A stretch of 34,190 bases of DNA from an uncultured Clostridia bacterium (GCA_946403085.1 CAMIYM010000023.1:1-34190); one strand, 5' to 3'; positions 16,501-23,334 are shown, numbered from the stretch's first letter. Notes: a model not told the origin generated them from the sequence alone. Translations and numbers: made by a program.

Positions 16501-16589
16501 GGAGCTGTATCGAAGTGGTCATAACGAGGCGGTCTTGAAAACCGTTTGTCCGCAAGGGCACGTGGGTTCGAATCCCACCGGCTCCGCCA
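16501..16589 (+). tRNA. tRNA-Ser (anticodon UGA), CCA encoded
   Basis: Acceptor stem GGAGCTG / CGGCTCC, class II long variable arm (TTTGTCCGCAAGGGCA region), anticodon stem GCGGT/ACCGT with loop CTTGAAA giving anticodon TGA, T arm GTGGGTTCGAATCCCAC, discriminator G and encoded CCA at 16587-16589. It marks the ICE insertion site. The integrase gene ends 66 bp downstream. The 16201-16310 gap before the relic holds a GATAATATTATC palindrome and no gene. Confidence 0.93.
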
Positions 16590-16629
16590 GAAAGGCCCGT
16601 AAACACTGCGTTTGCGGGCTTTCATTTTT
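16590..16629 (+). terminator. Terminator of tRNA-Ser
   Basis: GAAAGGCCCGTAAAC pairs with GTTTGCGGGCTTTC (two mismatches), followed by ATTTTTC, immediately after the CCA. Confidence 0.8.
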
Positions 16630-16654
16630 CCCGAATTATCTGCTTTCTTGTAAT

Positions 16655-17923
16655 TCATCCTATAAGCTCCGTAATTTTGGGGGCACAATCCTCATTTTTG
16701 GGGGCACATTTACCCTCAAAATCTTGCAAGTTCGAACCCACCCAGCTTGAGCTGAAGTCTCGGTTAGGTAAGGGGAGACCATTCTCAAGTGCAATCGAGG
16801 ATGAGACCTTAGCAGAATAATCCAGATGACTGTAGATGTTAGCGGTAGTGGAGAAGTCGCTGTGACCGAGCCATTCCTGGATACTCTTTAAGGGAACCCC
16901 GTTTGCAAGGAGCAAACTCGCACAGCTGTGTCTCAGATCGTGGAACCGAATCTTCCTGAGACCATGCCTCTCGAGATATCTGGGGAATTGTGCACTTAAG
17001 TAGTTAGGCTTAAGGATATTTCCGACCGGATCTACAAAGATATAACCATCGTAATCGTAGTTATAACAATTACCGCAGAGCTTCTTGTTTTCCTCTTGAG
17101 ACTTCTTGACTTCTAAGAAGTATTGTCTGAATCTTCCTACAAGAGGTAGTGTTCTGTAACTGGCTTTAGTCTTAGTAGAATCCTGCTTCAGTATCTTCCG
17201 TTTGCCGTCGACCATGGTAGATACGATAGTACGCTTGATAGTAATGGTGCATGCATCAAAGTTGATTGCATCCCACTTGAGGCCAAGTACTTCGCCTCGC
17301 CTTAAGCCGTAGAACGCAGCAACGAGTACCGGGAGTTCAAAGGGTGTTCCACGTATTGCTTTGAACATAGTTTCCAGCTCGTCTGCGTTCAGGAACTGAG
17401 GTTCGAAACTTTCCTTCTTTGGCCTGTCGACCCTTGTAGCGATGTTCATAGGAACAAGACCTATCTTATAAGCGTATTTTAAGGCTTCGTATATAACTGC
17501 GTGTTCGTGGATCACGGTGTTAGGTGATACTGTCTCGAGTTCGTGAACATAGAATGCTTGTATGTGTGATGGCTTCAACCCCTCTAAGGTATATTCCATG
17601 GGCTTGAAGTAAGGCACGAGCTTACGTTCAACTATGCACACATAAGAGTGATATGTGGTTGGCTTAACTCTTATTTTCACGACTTCCAGCCAAGCATAAA
17701 GGTAATCGACGAACGGCATATCAGATCTGAGATTGTTGATACTTTGTGGAACAAAGAACTCAACTCTCGTCTTTTGAAGCATTTCTTCAGCCTTTCTCTT
17801 ATTGTTTTTGCTTACCTTAAGTCCGGTAGCAATTGTTTTGTAGCGTCTTTTTCTATCAGCGTCGTAGTAACTGAGCTTGATGTAGTAAAGACCGTTTCTT
17901 GTTGTTAGATGTCCTGATACCAT
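16655..17923 (-). CDS. int: Tyrosine recombinase (ICE integrase)
   Basis: A 422-residue site-specific recombinase that integrates and excises the element at the tRNA-Ser. The N-terminal arm-binding domain (1-65) is basic, the core-binding SAM-like domain spans about 68-165, and the catalytic domain follows. Catalytic residues: Arg208 (GLRRGE), Lys near 253, His328-x-x-Arg331 (HDLRH), His354 (LGHSD) and the nucleophile Tyr364 (IYSHL). AAGGAGG lies 8 bases before the ATG. The gene is last in a leftward operon with sigma factor, mazF-like, zinc-ribbon and xis genes. Its C-terminal tail has a doubled CAPK motif and its DNA contains a T-arm-like GTTCGAACCCACC (16731), as if att sequence was absorbed into the gene. 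Confidence 0.95.
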   Translation of the reverse strand: MVSGHLTTRNGLYYIKLSYYDADRKRRYKTIATGLKVSKNNKRKAEEMLQKTRVEFFVPQSINNLRSDMPFVDYLYAWLEVVKIRVKPTTYHSYVCIVERKLVPYFKPMEYTLEGLKPSHIQAFYVHELETVSPNTVIHEHAVIYEALKYAYKIGLVPMNIATRVDRPKKESFEPQFLNADELETMFKAIRGTPFELPVLVAAFYGLRRGEVLGLKWDAINFDACTITIKRTIVSTMVDGKRKILKQDSTKTKASYRTLPLVGRFRQYFLEVKKSQEENKKLCGNCYNYDYDGYIFVDPVGNILKPNYLSAQFPRYLERHGLRKIRFHDLRHSCASLLLANGVPLKSIQEWLGHSDFSTTANIYSHLDYSAKVSSSIALENGLPLPNRDFSSSWVGSNLQDFEGKCAPKNEDCAPKITELIG

Positions 17924-17971
17924 CAGTAATACCTCCTTGTATGTTTTATAGTTGTGCTTTGCGTTCAGGAC

Positions 17972-18042
17972 AACTCATCTCACAAACAGGATACGAAATT
18001 GACTTGAAGAATCAACTGTGCGATTCGGCTGTGAGATGAGTT
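17972..18042. repeat. 13-bp inverted repeat between xis and int
   Basis: AACTCATCTCACA at 17972-17984 and its exact complement TGTGAGATGAGTT at 18030-18042 flank 45 bases that hold a second small inverted repeat (TTGA-TCAA). It sits in the only sizeable gap of the xis-int unit, so it may be a recombinase/excisionase binding site or an mRNA hairpin tuning int. Confidence 0.65.
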
Positions 18043-18059
18043 TCCCTTAAGTAACGCCG

Positions 18060-18272
18060 TTATGACTTCATTACGAAGTCGATTACATCGATTTTGGGTA
18101 TCCGATATGAATTACCCACTTTAAACGCTCGTATTTGCCCGCTGTTGATCAGCTCATAGGAAAGCTGTCTGCTTATATGGAGCATCTTCTGAAGCTGCGC
18201 TACGGTCACAATATCGGGGTATTCCTTGAACATAATGCTGTAGATAGAAGGAGAGACGTTGTTATGTTCCAT
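18060..18272 (-). CDS. xis: Excisionase-type HTH protein (HTH_17)
   Basis: A 70-residue protein with a MerR-like winged HTH of the excisionase family: VTVAQLQKMLHISRQLSYELINSGQIRAFKVGNSYRIP, where the S-R-Q-x-x-Y-E-L-I recognition helix and the K-V-G-x-x-Y-R-I wing are typical. GAGAGG lies 7 bases before the ATG. It overlaps the upstream zinc-ribbon gene by 11 bases and precedes int, as expected of a recombination directionality factor. Confidence 0.85.
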   Translation of the reverse strand: MEHNNVSPSIYSIMFKEYPDIVTVAQLQKMLHISRQLSYELINSGQIRAFKVGNSYRIPKIDVIDFVMKS

Positions 18273-18468
18273 ATAAAGGCCTCTCTTTCTCTACAATGAG
18301 GTAGTCATATCCGAGCCAATTGCACTTTGTACAGCTGCTTTTTGGACCATCCCAAGGGGATATCCTTCTAATCAGGTAGTCGTCCGGACGTTCTCTGTAG
18401 AAAGAGAGACACCTGGGACAGAGTGTCATTAGCATACTTCTGGTTGAAGGTGATAATCTGTTGCTCAT
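18262..18468 (-). CDS. Small zinc-ribbon-like protein
   Basis: A 68-residue protein with two CxxC pairs (CPRC near 17-20 and CTKC near 46-49), so probably one zinc ion is bound by four Cys. No known family recognised. Overlaps the mazF-like gene by 4 bases (ATGA) and xis by 11, so it is translationally coupled within the excision operon. A regulatory or structural partner of Xis/Int is plausible but unproven. Confidence 0.65.
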   Translation of the reverse strand: MSNRLSPSTRSMLMTLCPRCLSFYRERPDDYLIRRISPWDGPKSSCTKCNWLGYDYLIVEKERPLYGT

Positions 18469-18869
18469 ACGCCGCCCCCTTCTGTGGGGGCAGACGCAGA
18501 GCTCTCACTCTCGTGGATGCCCAAGGTCCTAAGGAGACCTCTGTTGATGTCAGCTGCTACAGAATCATCGTCGATATGACCGATGCGCTTTATAATTGCT
18601 GACTGGTCGATAACGGTCGTTTGTTCAATCAGAGCGATACTGTCATACCTAAGCCCAAATCTCTGACTTAACTCGATATGATATGGCAGGAAGAGCTTCT
18701 TCTTTACCTTGGTCAGAGGACATACTATAGTGGTTGTGGACGTATTATTCATTGATGTCGGTTGTAAGACCAAGGCAGGTCTTACAAGGCACTGTACACT
18801 TGAGTTCTCAACCAATGGACCAAAATCTACGATAACAATGTCTAATCTCTTAAGTGGTGGAGTAATCAT
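18465..18869 (-). CDS. MazF/PemK-family endoribonuclease-like protein
   Basis: A 134-residue protein with the MazF/PemK fold. It starts RLDIVIVDFGP, followed by VRPALVLQ with Arg30 and IVCPLT with Thr53, equivalent to the catalytic Arg and Thr of MazF toxins, then a long second half including RYDSIALIEQTTVIDQSAIIKRIG. No antitoxin gene lies beside it; instead it is coupled by 4-base overlaps to a sigma factor gene upstream and a zinc-ribbon gene downstream. It may be a toxin controlled with element excision, or a MazF-like regulator. C-terminus is low complexity (SESSASAPTEGGG). Confidence 0.8.
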   Translation of the reverse strand: MITPPLKRLDIVIVDFGPLVENSSVQCLVRPALVLQPTSMNNTSTTTIVCPLTKVKKKLFLPYHIELSQRFGLRYDSIALIEQTTVIDQSAIIKRIGHIDDDSVAADINRGLLRTLGIHESESSASAPTEGGGV

Positions 18870-19402
18870 TCGGCTGATACCCCACTTTCTGCGAATACCT
18901 TCTGTATCGCTTTCTTTGCCCTCTGGATGCTCTGATAGACTGAGATGGCAGCAACACCTTCTGCGTTGGCAATCTCTTCCACAGTGAGTCCCAGGACGTA
19001 ATGCTGGTACATCCTGCGGCCCTGACGACCAGGGAGCTTCAGCATCTCTTCAATGATGTGCTTATAGGTATCATTAGACTCTGAGATAGCGGCAGGATCA
19101 GAAAGCGGATCTATGGGTAATCTTTCTTCCTCGATGGCATATACGTCGTGATGAAGAGACTCTCGCATATGCTCTCTTGCATTGTTATTGTTGCTATCCC
19201 TCATTACTTCATACATTTCTGAAGTAATGACCACGAAGGGACTATATGCCTTAAGCTCCTCGATGGATTCCAAATCTTCTTGACTTTTACCATCGGCCAA
19301 GATGGCATACTTGATATTGTCTGTGTAGGGAAGAGCACCGTTGTACTCTTTTGTAAGGTCTATGACCTTGTAATTTGAATTATTACTAATAATGGAATGC
19401 AT
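18866..19402 (-). CDS. Sigma-70 region 4-like regulator
   Basis: A 178-residue protein whose C-terminal 60 residues are a sigma region 4 HTH: LPGRQGRRMYQHYVLGLTVEEIANAEGVAAISVYQSIQRAKKAIQK-type sequence. The N-terminal part is not a recognisable region 2, so it may be a sigma-like activator of the ICE. I chose the ATG at 19402 because AGGAGG is 8 bases upstream; the ATG at 19408 has only 2. First gene of the excision operon, preceded by a long attenuator-like leader. Overlaps the mazF-like gene by 4 bases. Confidence 0.8.
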   Translation of the reverse strand: MHSIISNNSNYKVIDLTKEYNGALPYTDNIKYAILADGKSQEDLESIEELKAYSPFVVITSEMYEVMRDSNNNNAREHMRESLHHDVYAIEEERLPIDPLSDPAAISESNDTYKHIIEEMLKLPGRQGRRMYQHYVLGLTVEEIANAEGVAAISVYQSIQRAKKAIQKVFAESGVSAE

Positions 19403-19428
19403 CTGCATTTCCTCCTTTCTGGTTGGGA

Positions 19429-19519
19429 GGAAACGGGAGCAAGTCGCAAAAAAAGCGTGCGCATCAAGCCCGGGTCTGGAGACAATACTCCCGTTTCCGA
19501 GTTAGATGCCGACACGCTT
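19429..19519 (-). promoter_or_regulatory. Attenuator-like leader with interleaved inverted repeats
   Basis: On the minus strand, in order: AAGCGTG...GCATC (19519-19505), GGAAACGGGAG (19498-19488), GATGC...CACGCTT followed by seven T (about 19465-19448), then CTCCCGTTTCC (19439-19429). The first and third pair into a strong hairpin ending in a T run, a terminator. The second lies in its loop and pairs perfectly (11 bp) with the fourth, beyond the T run. AGGAGG of the sigma gene follows 13 bases on. The arrangement suggests alternative folds. Confidence 0.7.
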
Positions 19520-19700
19520 AAGAGCCGACATAGGTTATGAGTGATTATCGAAATCTGCTGGTTTAAGCGATTTACGGGATTAGCTAAGTCCCCTTCAGGA
19601 GATCTCAACAATCACTGTCTGTGTAGCCGAAAAGGTGGCAAGCCTGGCGGTCTACGCCTGTTCAAACGTTCAATTGAGCATATTTATCACCTCGCTTTCT
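19520..19700 (-). promoter_or_regulatory. Long structured leader upstream of the sigma-like gene
   Basis: No convincing protein gene. On the minus strand it has a strong GAGGTGAT ribosome binding site followed by a three-codon frame ATG-CTC-AAT-TGA (19681-19670), a GGCG-TAGAC-CGCC hairpin and a 7-bp stem AGTGATT/AATCACT enclosing about 65 bases. It probably works as one RNA with the attenuator at 19429-19519. Confidence 0.5.
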
Positions 19701-19723
19701 ATGTACCCAAATCTTAGTTGGTG

Positions 19724-19732
19724 TGGTATGAT
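19724..19732 (+). promoter_or_regulatory. Extended -10 promoter of the XRE regulator
   Basis: TGGTATGAT, an extended -10 element about 60 bases before the regulator's ATG, in the gap between it and the leftward leader. No strong -35. Confidence 0.4.
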
Positions 19733-19790
19733 ATATTCCAATGTTTCATAAATATCGCTAATAGTCAGTTTTATGACTGAAAGGAATAAA

Positions 19791-20489
19791 ATGGATTTTG
19801 ATAAGCTGAAGGAAAATGTTAAGCAGCTCATGAAAGAAAAAGGGCTGAGTCAAGCAAAGCTTGCAGAAGAGATCGGGATGTCCCAACCTAATTTCAATAA
19901 GTGCTTAAGCTTGAAGAATGATTCGAGAAGTTTTACTCTGGAACAAGTTTGTAATCTTGCCGATTATTTCGAAGTAACAGTTGATGAGTTACTAGATCGT
20001 CCTAGAAGTAAAAAGGATCCTTCAGTTATTGATACTTGCCAGTTTATGGCTGCGCTTATCTCTTCTAATCAAATAATCCGCTTTGAACATACGGTTCTGG
20101 AAACAATCATTCCAGAACCTGACCCTTATGCTGAAGACTGGCATAAAGAATCTGAGAAAGAAGTTACATATGATGCTTTTTATTTCCCAAACTATATGCG
20201 CATACCAGATTACATCGATGAAGACGATCCTAGATATGAAGAAGTAAGGTGTGACATTATGTACGGTGGTAATGACATGCCTCAAAATATAACTATAAAT
20301 AACTTCCTCCATAGATTTATCGATACTTATATAAGATTTGACAGTGGCATTATCAAAGAAGAAGAATTTAGTCTTCTGGAAGATGCCTTCTTCCAAATCT
20401 TGATAAAAGAACAAAAGAATAAGGCTCAATTGTCAAAATCCGCGACTCCTGTTAAAGAGGAATCTAATGATTCAAATGAGAACCATTAA
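19791..20489 (+). CDS. XRE-family transcriptional regulator (ImmR-like)
   Basis: A 232-residue protein. An N-terminal Cro/C1 HTH covers about residues 4-65 (KGLSQAKLAEEIGMSQPNFNKCL, then LADYFEVTVDELLDR). The rest is acidic with no recognised domain, and the last 30 residues are low complexity. The ATG at 19791 has AAAGGA 5 bases upstream; the in-frame ATG at 19773 has none. It is divergent from the excision operon and convergent with an ImmA-like protease gene. By analogy with ImmR/ImmA of ICEBs1 it is the likely repressor of excision genes; inference from context. Confidence 0.85.
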   Translation: MDFDKLKENVKQLMKEKGLSQAKLAEEIGMSQPNFNKCLSLKNDSRSFTLEQVCNLADYFEVTVDELLDRPRSKKDPSVIDTCQFMAALISSNQIIRFEHTVLETIIPEPDPYAEDWHKESEKEVTYDAFYFPNYMRIPDYIDEDDPRYEEVRCDIMYGGNDMPQNITINNFLHRFIDTYIRFDSGIIKEEEFSLLEDAFFQILIKEQKNKAQLSKSATPVKEESNDSNENH

Positions 20490-20527
20490 CTAAATTGGAT
20501 TTTATAATCGGGCGAATGAAGTTAGAA

Positions 20528-20542
20528 TTAAGTGTCACTTAA
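20528..20542. repeat. Palindrome TTAAGTG-T-CACTTAA (site 1)
   Basis: A perfect 7-bp half-site palindrome followed by AGAAA. A near copy lies at 20626-20642 with the same orientation and the same downstream bases. Both flank the terminator between the XRE and ImmA-like genes. Possible operators or mRNA structures. Confidence 0.5.
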
Positions 20543-20561
20543 AGAAAAAGCACAATAAAAT

Positions 20562-20607
20562 AAGGGCTTTCCAATGTATCAGCTTGCGGTTGATACGGAA
20601 AACCCTT
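20562..20607. terminator. Terminator between convergent XRE and ImmA-like genes
   Basis: AAGGGCTTTCC / GGAAAACCCTT outer stem with an inner TATCA / TTGATA stem. On the minus strand it is followed by ATTTTATT, so it works best for the protease gene. Confidence 0.7.
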
Positions 20608-20625
20608 GTATATCGATTATTAAGT

Positions 20626-20642
20626 TTTAAGTGAGACTTAAA
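20626..20642. repeat. Palindrome TTTAAGT-GAG-ACTTAAA (site 2)
   Basis: Second copy of the TTAAGTGnnACTTAAAGAAA sequence found at 20528, 98 bp away. Confidence 0.5.
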
Positions 20643-20664
20643 GAAATTATCGGATTTTTACCCT

Positions 20665-22563
20665 TTATTTTTGTTGAGGTAACTTTATGTCAACATTTGC
20701 CGCATCGATTTTGTCTTGCCACTCTTCAACTGAATCATCGGGATGATTCCAAATAAGATACCTGAGAACTATACGCGCATGTCGATTAGGAATTGTTGCC
20801 TGTGACTTTTCTATAAAATCCTCCATATATACTGGATTCAGACGCAATGCCTTACCAACAGCCAGAACGTTTTCTATTTTCTTTTTGCAATCAGGATCAT
20901 TAAGATATTTGCTAATTGTAGGTGCGCTTACTCCTGACTGCCAAGCTAACTCATCTTCGCGGATATCTTTGCGTTTCATATGATACTTGAGGGTTTTGCT
21001 AAATCCACCAAGGTCCTCGATCTGTTCAGCAATATCCTTAGCGCAGTCAGATATTTTTAGCATTGCTTCTTCTTGTGAAGCTTTGCTCTGATTTGACTTA
21101 TGATCTTTATTAAAATCCGATTCAACAAAAGAACTCGAATCAACATCTCTACAAAGAAAACATCTTCGATAAAATGTATCGCTGTAATTATTACTTGCGC
21201 TGTATTTTCTATTAAATACATAACAGCATTCATCAACATGATCCAAGGCATAATTGGTAAGGAATAACTCACCGGTTTCGGAAATACTAATGTATTTGGG
21301 CTTGTTTACACACAGCATGCAGTTAACATAAACTATTTTCCCTTCTGCAAATAAATTCCCCAATTCTTCATTAATAATTAAATTGAACAGCAGGTTATTC
21401 TCATCAATTACGAATGTTTGGTTACTGTCTAAAACCCCACTGGAAAAAGAGAAGGAAGGCAGATGCTTATTGTTACAATATACATGTGAGCCTTGGGCTT
21501 GTTCATAGCCTAATTCAATAACACGAAGCTTTGCAGCCATAATAGATACGCCAAAGAAATGTGCGAGCTTGGCGAGAGCAGACTCAAGACGAACAGCTTC
21601 ACGTTCGTCAGGCTTATCTTGGTATTCGTTTAATAATAACTGATTCATTGTCAGCTTTGTCATCTCAGCAGGCATAAGAATACGTGGCGCAAGCTGGTTT
21701 GCTTGCCATTCCATCCACATTAATGCTGGAGAATCATTGGGTATTCCATTGTAAGTTTCGACTATTTCACAAGAAATATGATTACTTCCCGAATCAAGAA
21801 GCCGTTGCAACTCAAAAGCCTTACGATGTCTATCCCAGTGAACACATTCATGAATAATAGTATTATTTGCCGTGCCGACATTACGCATAAAATACACGTT
21901 GCTATTAATCAACATAGTCCCGGGTCTCGTTATTATTTGCTTTTCCTTAGTTCCGAACGCATCTTCATATACGGTAACTGTCTCAGCTGCAAAATAAGTT
22001 TTACCAAAGATAGTATTTCCAAGTGGTGCATAATACAGTTCCATTCCCATTGACTTTGCGATTTCTTCAACTGGAAGCGGCATAGGTATTTTTAACGCTT
22101 CCGGATAATACTTCCTGAGAAAAACTTCCGCGTTTTTTTCAATGTCTTCTTCATATAAATAGGGGACGAGACTTTGGCTTAAACTACTTTGCTTATCAAA
22201 TCTTGCCTTGCTATATTCTTCAGTTTTTATAACGGATACATTCTGTAATCCATTTTCAAGCTTTGCTTTGAAAAAGACGTTATATGGCTTATTAATGGTA
22301 TCAGACTCGTGATCATACCTAGTCTGCCCCTCAATCTCAATGTCCGCATAAACAGAAGCGCGTATTTCTAACCAATTATTACCAAGGTCTTTAAAAGTAA
22401 CACCATCGACAGATATGTCAGATAGCTCTGCCCATGAAACCTTTTGAAACTGATGTCCTCCAAGATTATTTTTGTCACGTATAACTAAAGGCTTAATTGC
22501 TTTCATAATCTCATCGAGGAATTTATCCCCCATGTATTCCTTGAAATCCCTGTATTTTTTCAT
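20665..22563 (-). CDS. ImmA/IrrE-type metallopeptidase with Cys cluster and C-terminal XRE HTH
   Basis: A 632-residue protein. An N-terminal region of about 150 residues is unrecognised. A COG2856/DUF955 metallopeptidase domain follows, with zinc motif HECVH (His238, Glu239, His242) and, about 60 residues on, the WMEWQANQLAPRILMP helix with the third ligand Glu. A middle region contains CMLC, CC and CFLC cysteines, like a zinc ribbon. The last 100 residues hold an HTH (DELAWQSGVSAPTISKYL). ImmA proteases cleave XRE repressors to derepress ICEs; here the enzyme is convergent with an XRE gene. GAGGTG lies 9 bases before this ATG; a GTG frame from 22575 overlaps that site and is unlikely. Confidence 0.83.
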   Translation of the reverse strand: MKKYRDFKEYMGDKFLDEIMKAIKPLVIRDKNNLGGHQFQKVSWAELSDISVDGVTFKDLGNNWLEIRASVYADIEIEGQTRYDHESDTINKPYNVFFKAKLENGLQNVSVIKTEEYSKARFDKQSSLSQSLVPYLYEEDIEKNAEVFLRKYYPEALKIPMPLPVEEIAKSMGMELYYAPLGNTIFGKTYFAAETVTVYEDAFGTKEKQIITRPGTMLINSNVYFMRNVGTANNTIIHECVHWDRHRKAFELQRLLDSGSNHISCEIVETYNGIPNDSPALMWMEWQANQLAPRILMPAEMTKLTMNQLLLNEYQDKPDEREAVRLESALAKLAHFFGVSIMAAKLRVIELGYEQAQGSHVYCNNKHLPSFSFSSGVLDSNQTFVIDENNLLFNLIINEELGNLFAEGKIVYVNCMLCVNKPKYISISETGELFLTNYALDHVDECCYVFNRKYSASNNYSDTFYRRCFLCRDVDSSSFVESDFNKDHKSNQSKASQEEAMLKISDCAKDIAEQIEDLGGFSKTLKYHMKRKDIREDELAWQSGVSAPTISKYLNDPDCKKKIENVLAVGKALRLNPVYMEDFIEKSQATIPNRHARIVLRYLIWNHPDDSVEEWQDKIDAANVDIKLPQQK

Positions 22564-22722
22564 AAAGGTTAACACCTCGCTTCTAATATACGTGACAAAT
22601 CAGTAAATAATCTTGTTTAACACCTCAAATATCTTTTTATGACGATTAAGAGCCGAAATTAGCACCATAACAATTATATTATACAACGCATATAGAGACA
22701 TTAATTGGACAAACCGGCGCTC

Positions 22723-22756
22723 CGCCTGACGCTTCCGCCTGACCGTTTCGCCTGAC
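22723..22756. repeat. Three tandem 13-bp iterons CGCCTGAC
   Basis: CGCCTGAC at 22723, 22736 and 22749, exactly 13 bp apart, with partly conserved spacers (GCTTC, CGTTT). GC-rich in an otherwise AT-rich non-coding gap. Direct spaced repeats of this size are typical of replication-initiator or relaxosome accessory binding sites, but function is unproven. Confidence 0.55.
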
Positions 22757-22822
22757 CTGATAGGGTACGGATAGGCGAAATGCATGATTAAATGGACTCT
22801 GTCTTCTGAGAAAAATGGTATT

Positions 22823-22853
22823 AAAAGTCTCAATTATGCCCGAAAAGTCTCAA
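22823..22853. repeat. Two direct repeats AAAAGTCTCAA
   Basis: 11-bp copies at 22823-22833 and 22843-22853, 20 bp apart (two helical turns), in the same gap as the 13-bp iterons. Possible regulator site. Confidence 0.45.
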
Positions 22854-22897
22854 CTTTAGGGATTTCTATTGATTTATCGGGGATGGGCTGTCATAGT

Positions 22898-22940
22898 ACA
22901 AGCAGAGCTTGTGTTCATGAAAAATACAAGCGTTACTTGT
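22898..22940 (+). promoter_or_regulatory. Two tandem small hairpins before the 22956 gene
   Basis: ACAAGC-AGA-GCTTGT (22898-22912) and ACAAG-CGTTA-CTTGT (22926-22940) share the same stem core. The second ends 3 bases before the AAAGGAGG ribosome binding site, so they are likely part of the 5' untranslated region. Confidence 0.45.
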
Positions 22941-22955
22941 TAAAGGAGGCCCACT

Positions 22956-23312
22956 ATGATCAACGAAGGTGACTTCAAAGAGTCTGTAGAAGAGTTATTA
23001 AATAATCCCGAAGCATATACAAAAGAAGAAATATATACTGCCTTCCTTGAGATGACGATAAGATATCTCGATGAAATGGTAACATCTACTAACTTAGAAA
23101 AGGCAATTACTGAAGGCTTGGGAAGAGCCAGGGCAGATAAGTTATTAGAAGAGATTGCAACAAGTAATCCTTGTATTGAAAATCTCGATATGATGAATGC
23201 CGAAGAACCGGACTTGAAAGAAAAGATCCGTAACCTTATGGTATTTACTGAGTTTGAACTTGGTTGTTACGGATTAGGCGGAGATGATGATTCTCCAGAT
23301 GATGACGAGTAA
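22956..23312 (+). CDS. Hypothetical small acidic protein, 118 aa
   Basis: AGGAGG lies 6 bases before the ATG and a terminator follows, so it is a real monocistronic gene. It is mostly helical and acidic, ending in DDDSPDDDE. No family recognised. Its position next to the ICE switch and its acidity could fit a DNA-mimic or partner of the basic Lys/Ala-rich protein encoded next door, but that is speculation. Confidence 0.7.
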   Translation: MINEGDFKESVEELLNNPEAYTKEEIYTAFLEMTIRYLDEMVTSTNLEKAITEGLGRARADKLLEEIATSNPCIENLDMMNAEEPDLKEKIRNLMVFTEFELGCYGLGGDDDSPDDDE

Positions 23313-23334
23313 CACACATATTTGCTCATGAAAA

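Noticed and set aside
16283..16688. Two leftward open frames spanning the tRNA-Ser and its 5' half copy
   Set aside because: They translate the antisense of tRNA-Ser sequence (the common spurious GGIRTHVPL-type and RWDSNPRAL-type products), with no ribosome binding site. Not genes.
19360..19611. Leftward 83-codon frame in the leader of the sigma-like gene
   Set aside because: It runs through the interleaved inverted repeats and T run and overlaps the real gene start; sequence looks non-coding.
22600..22833. Leftward 77-codon frame over the 13-bp iterons
   Set aside because: No ribosome binding site, composition not protein-like, and it runs across the repeat cluster. An opposite frame at 22784-22972 was rejected for the same reasons.
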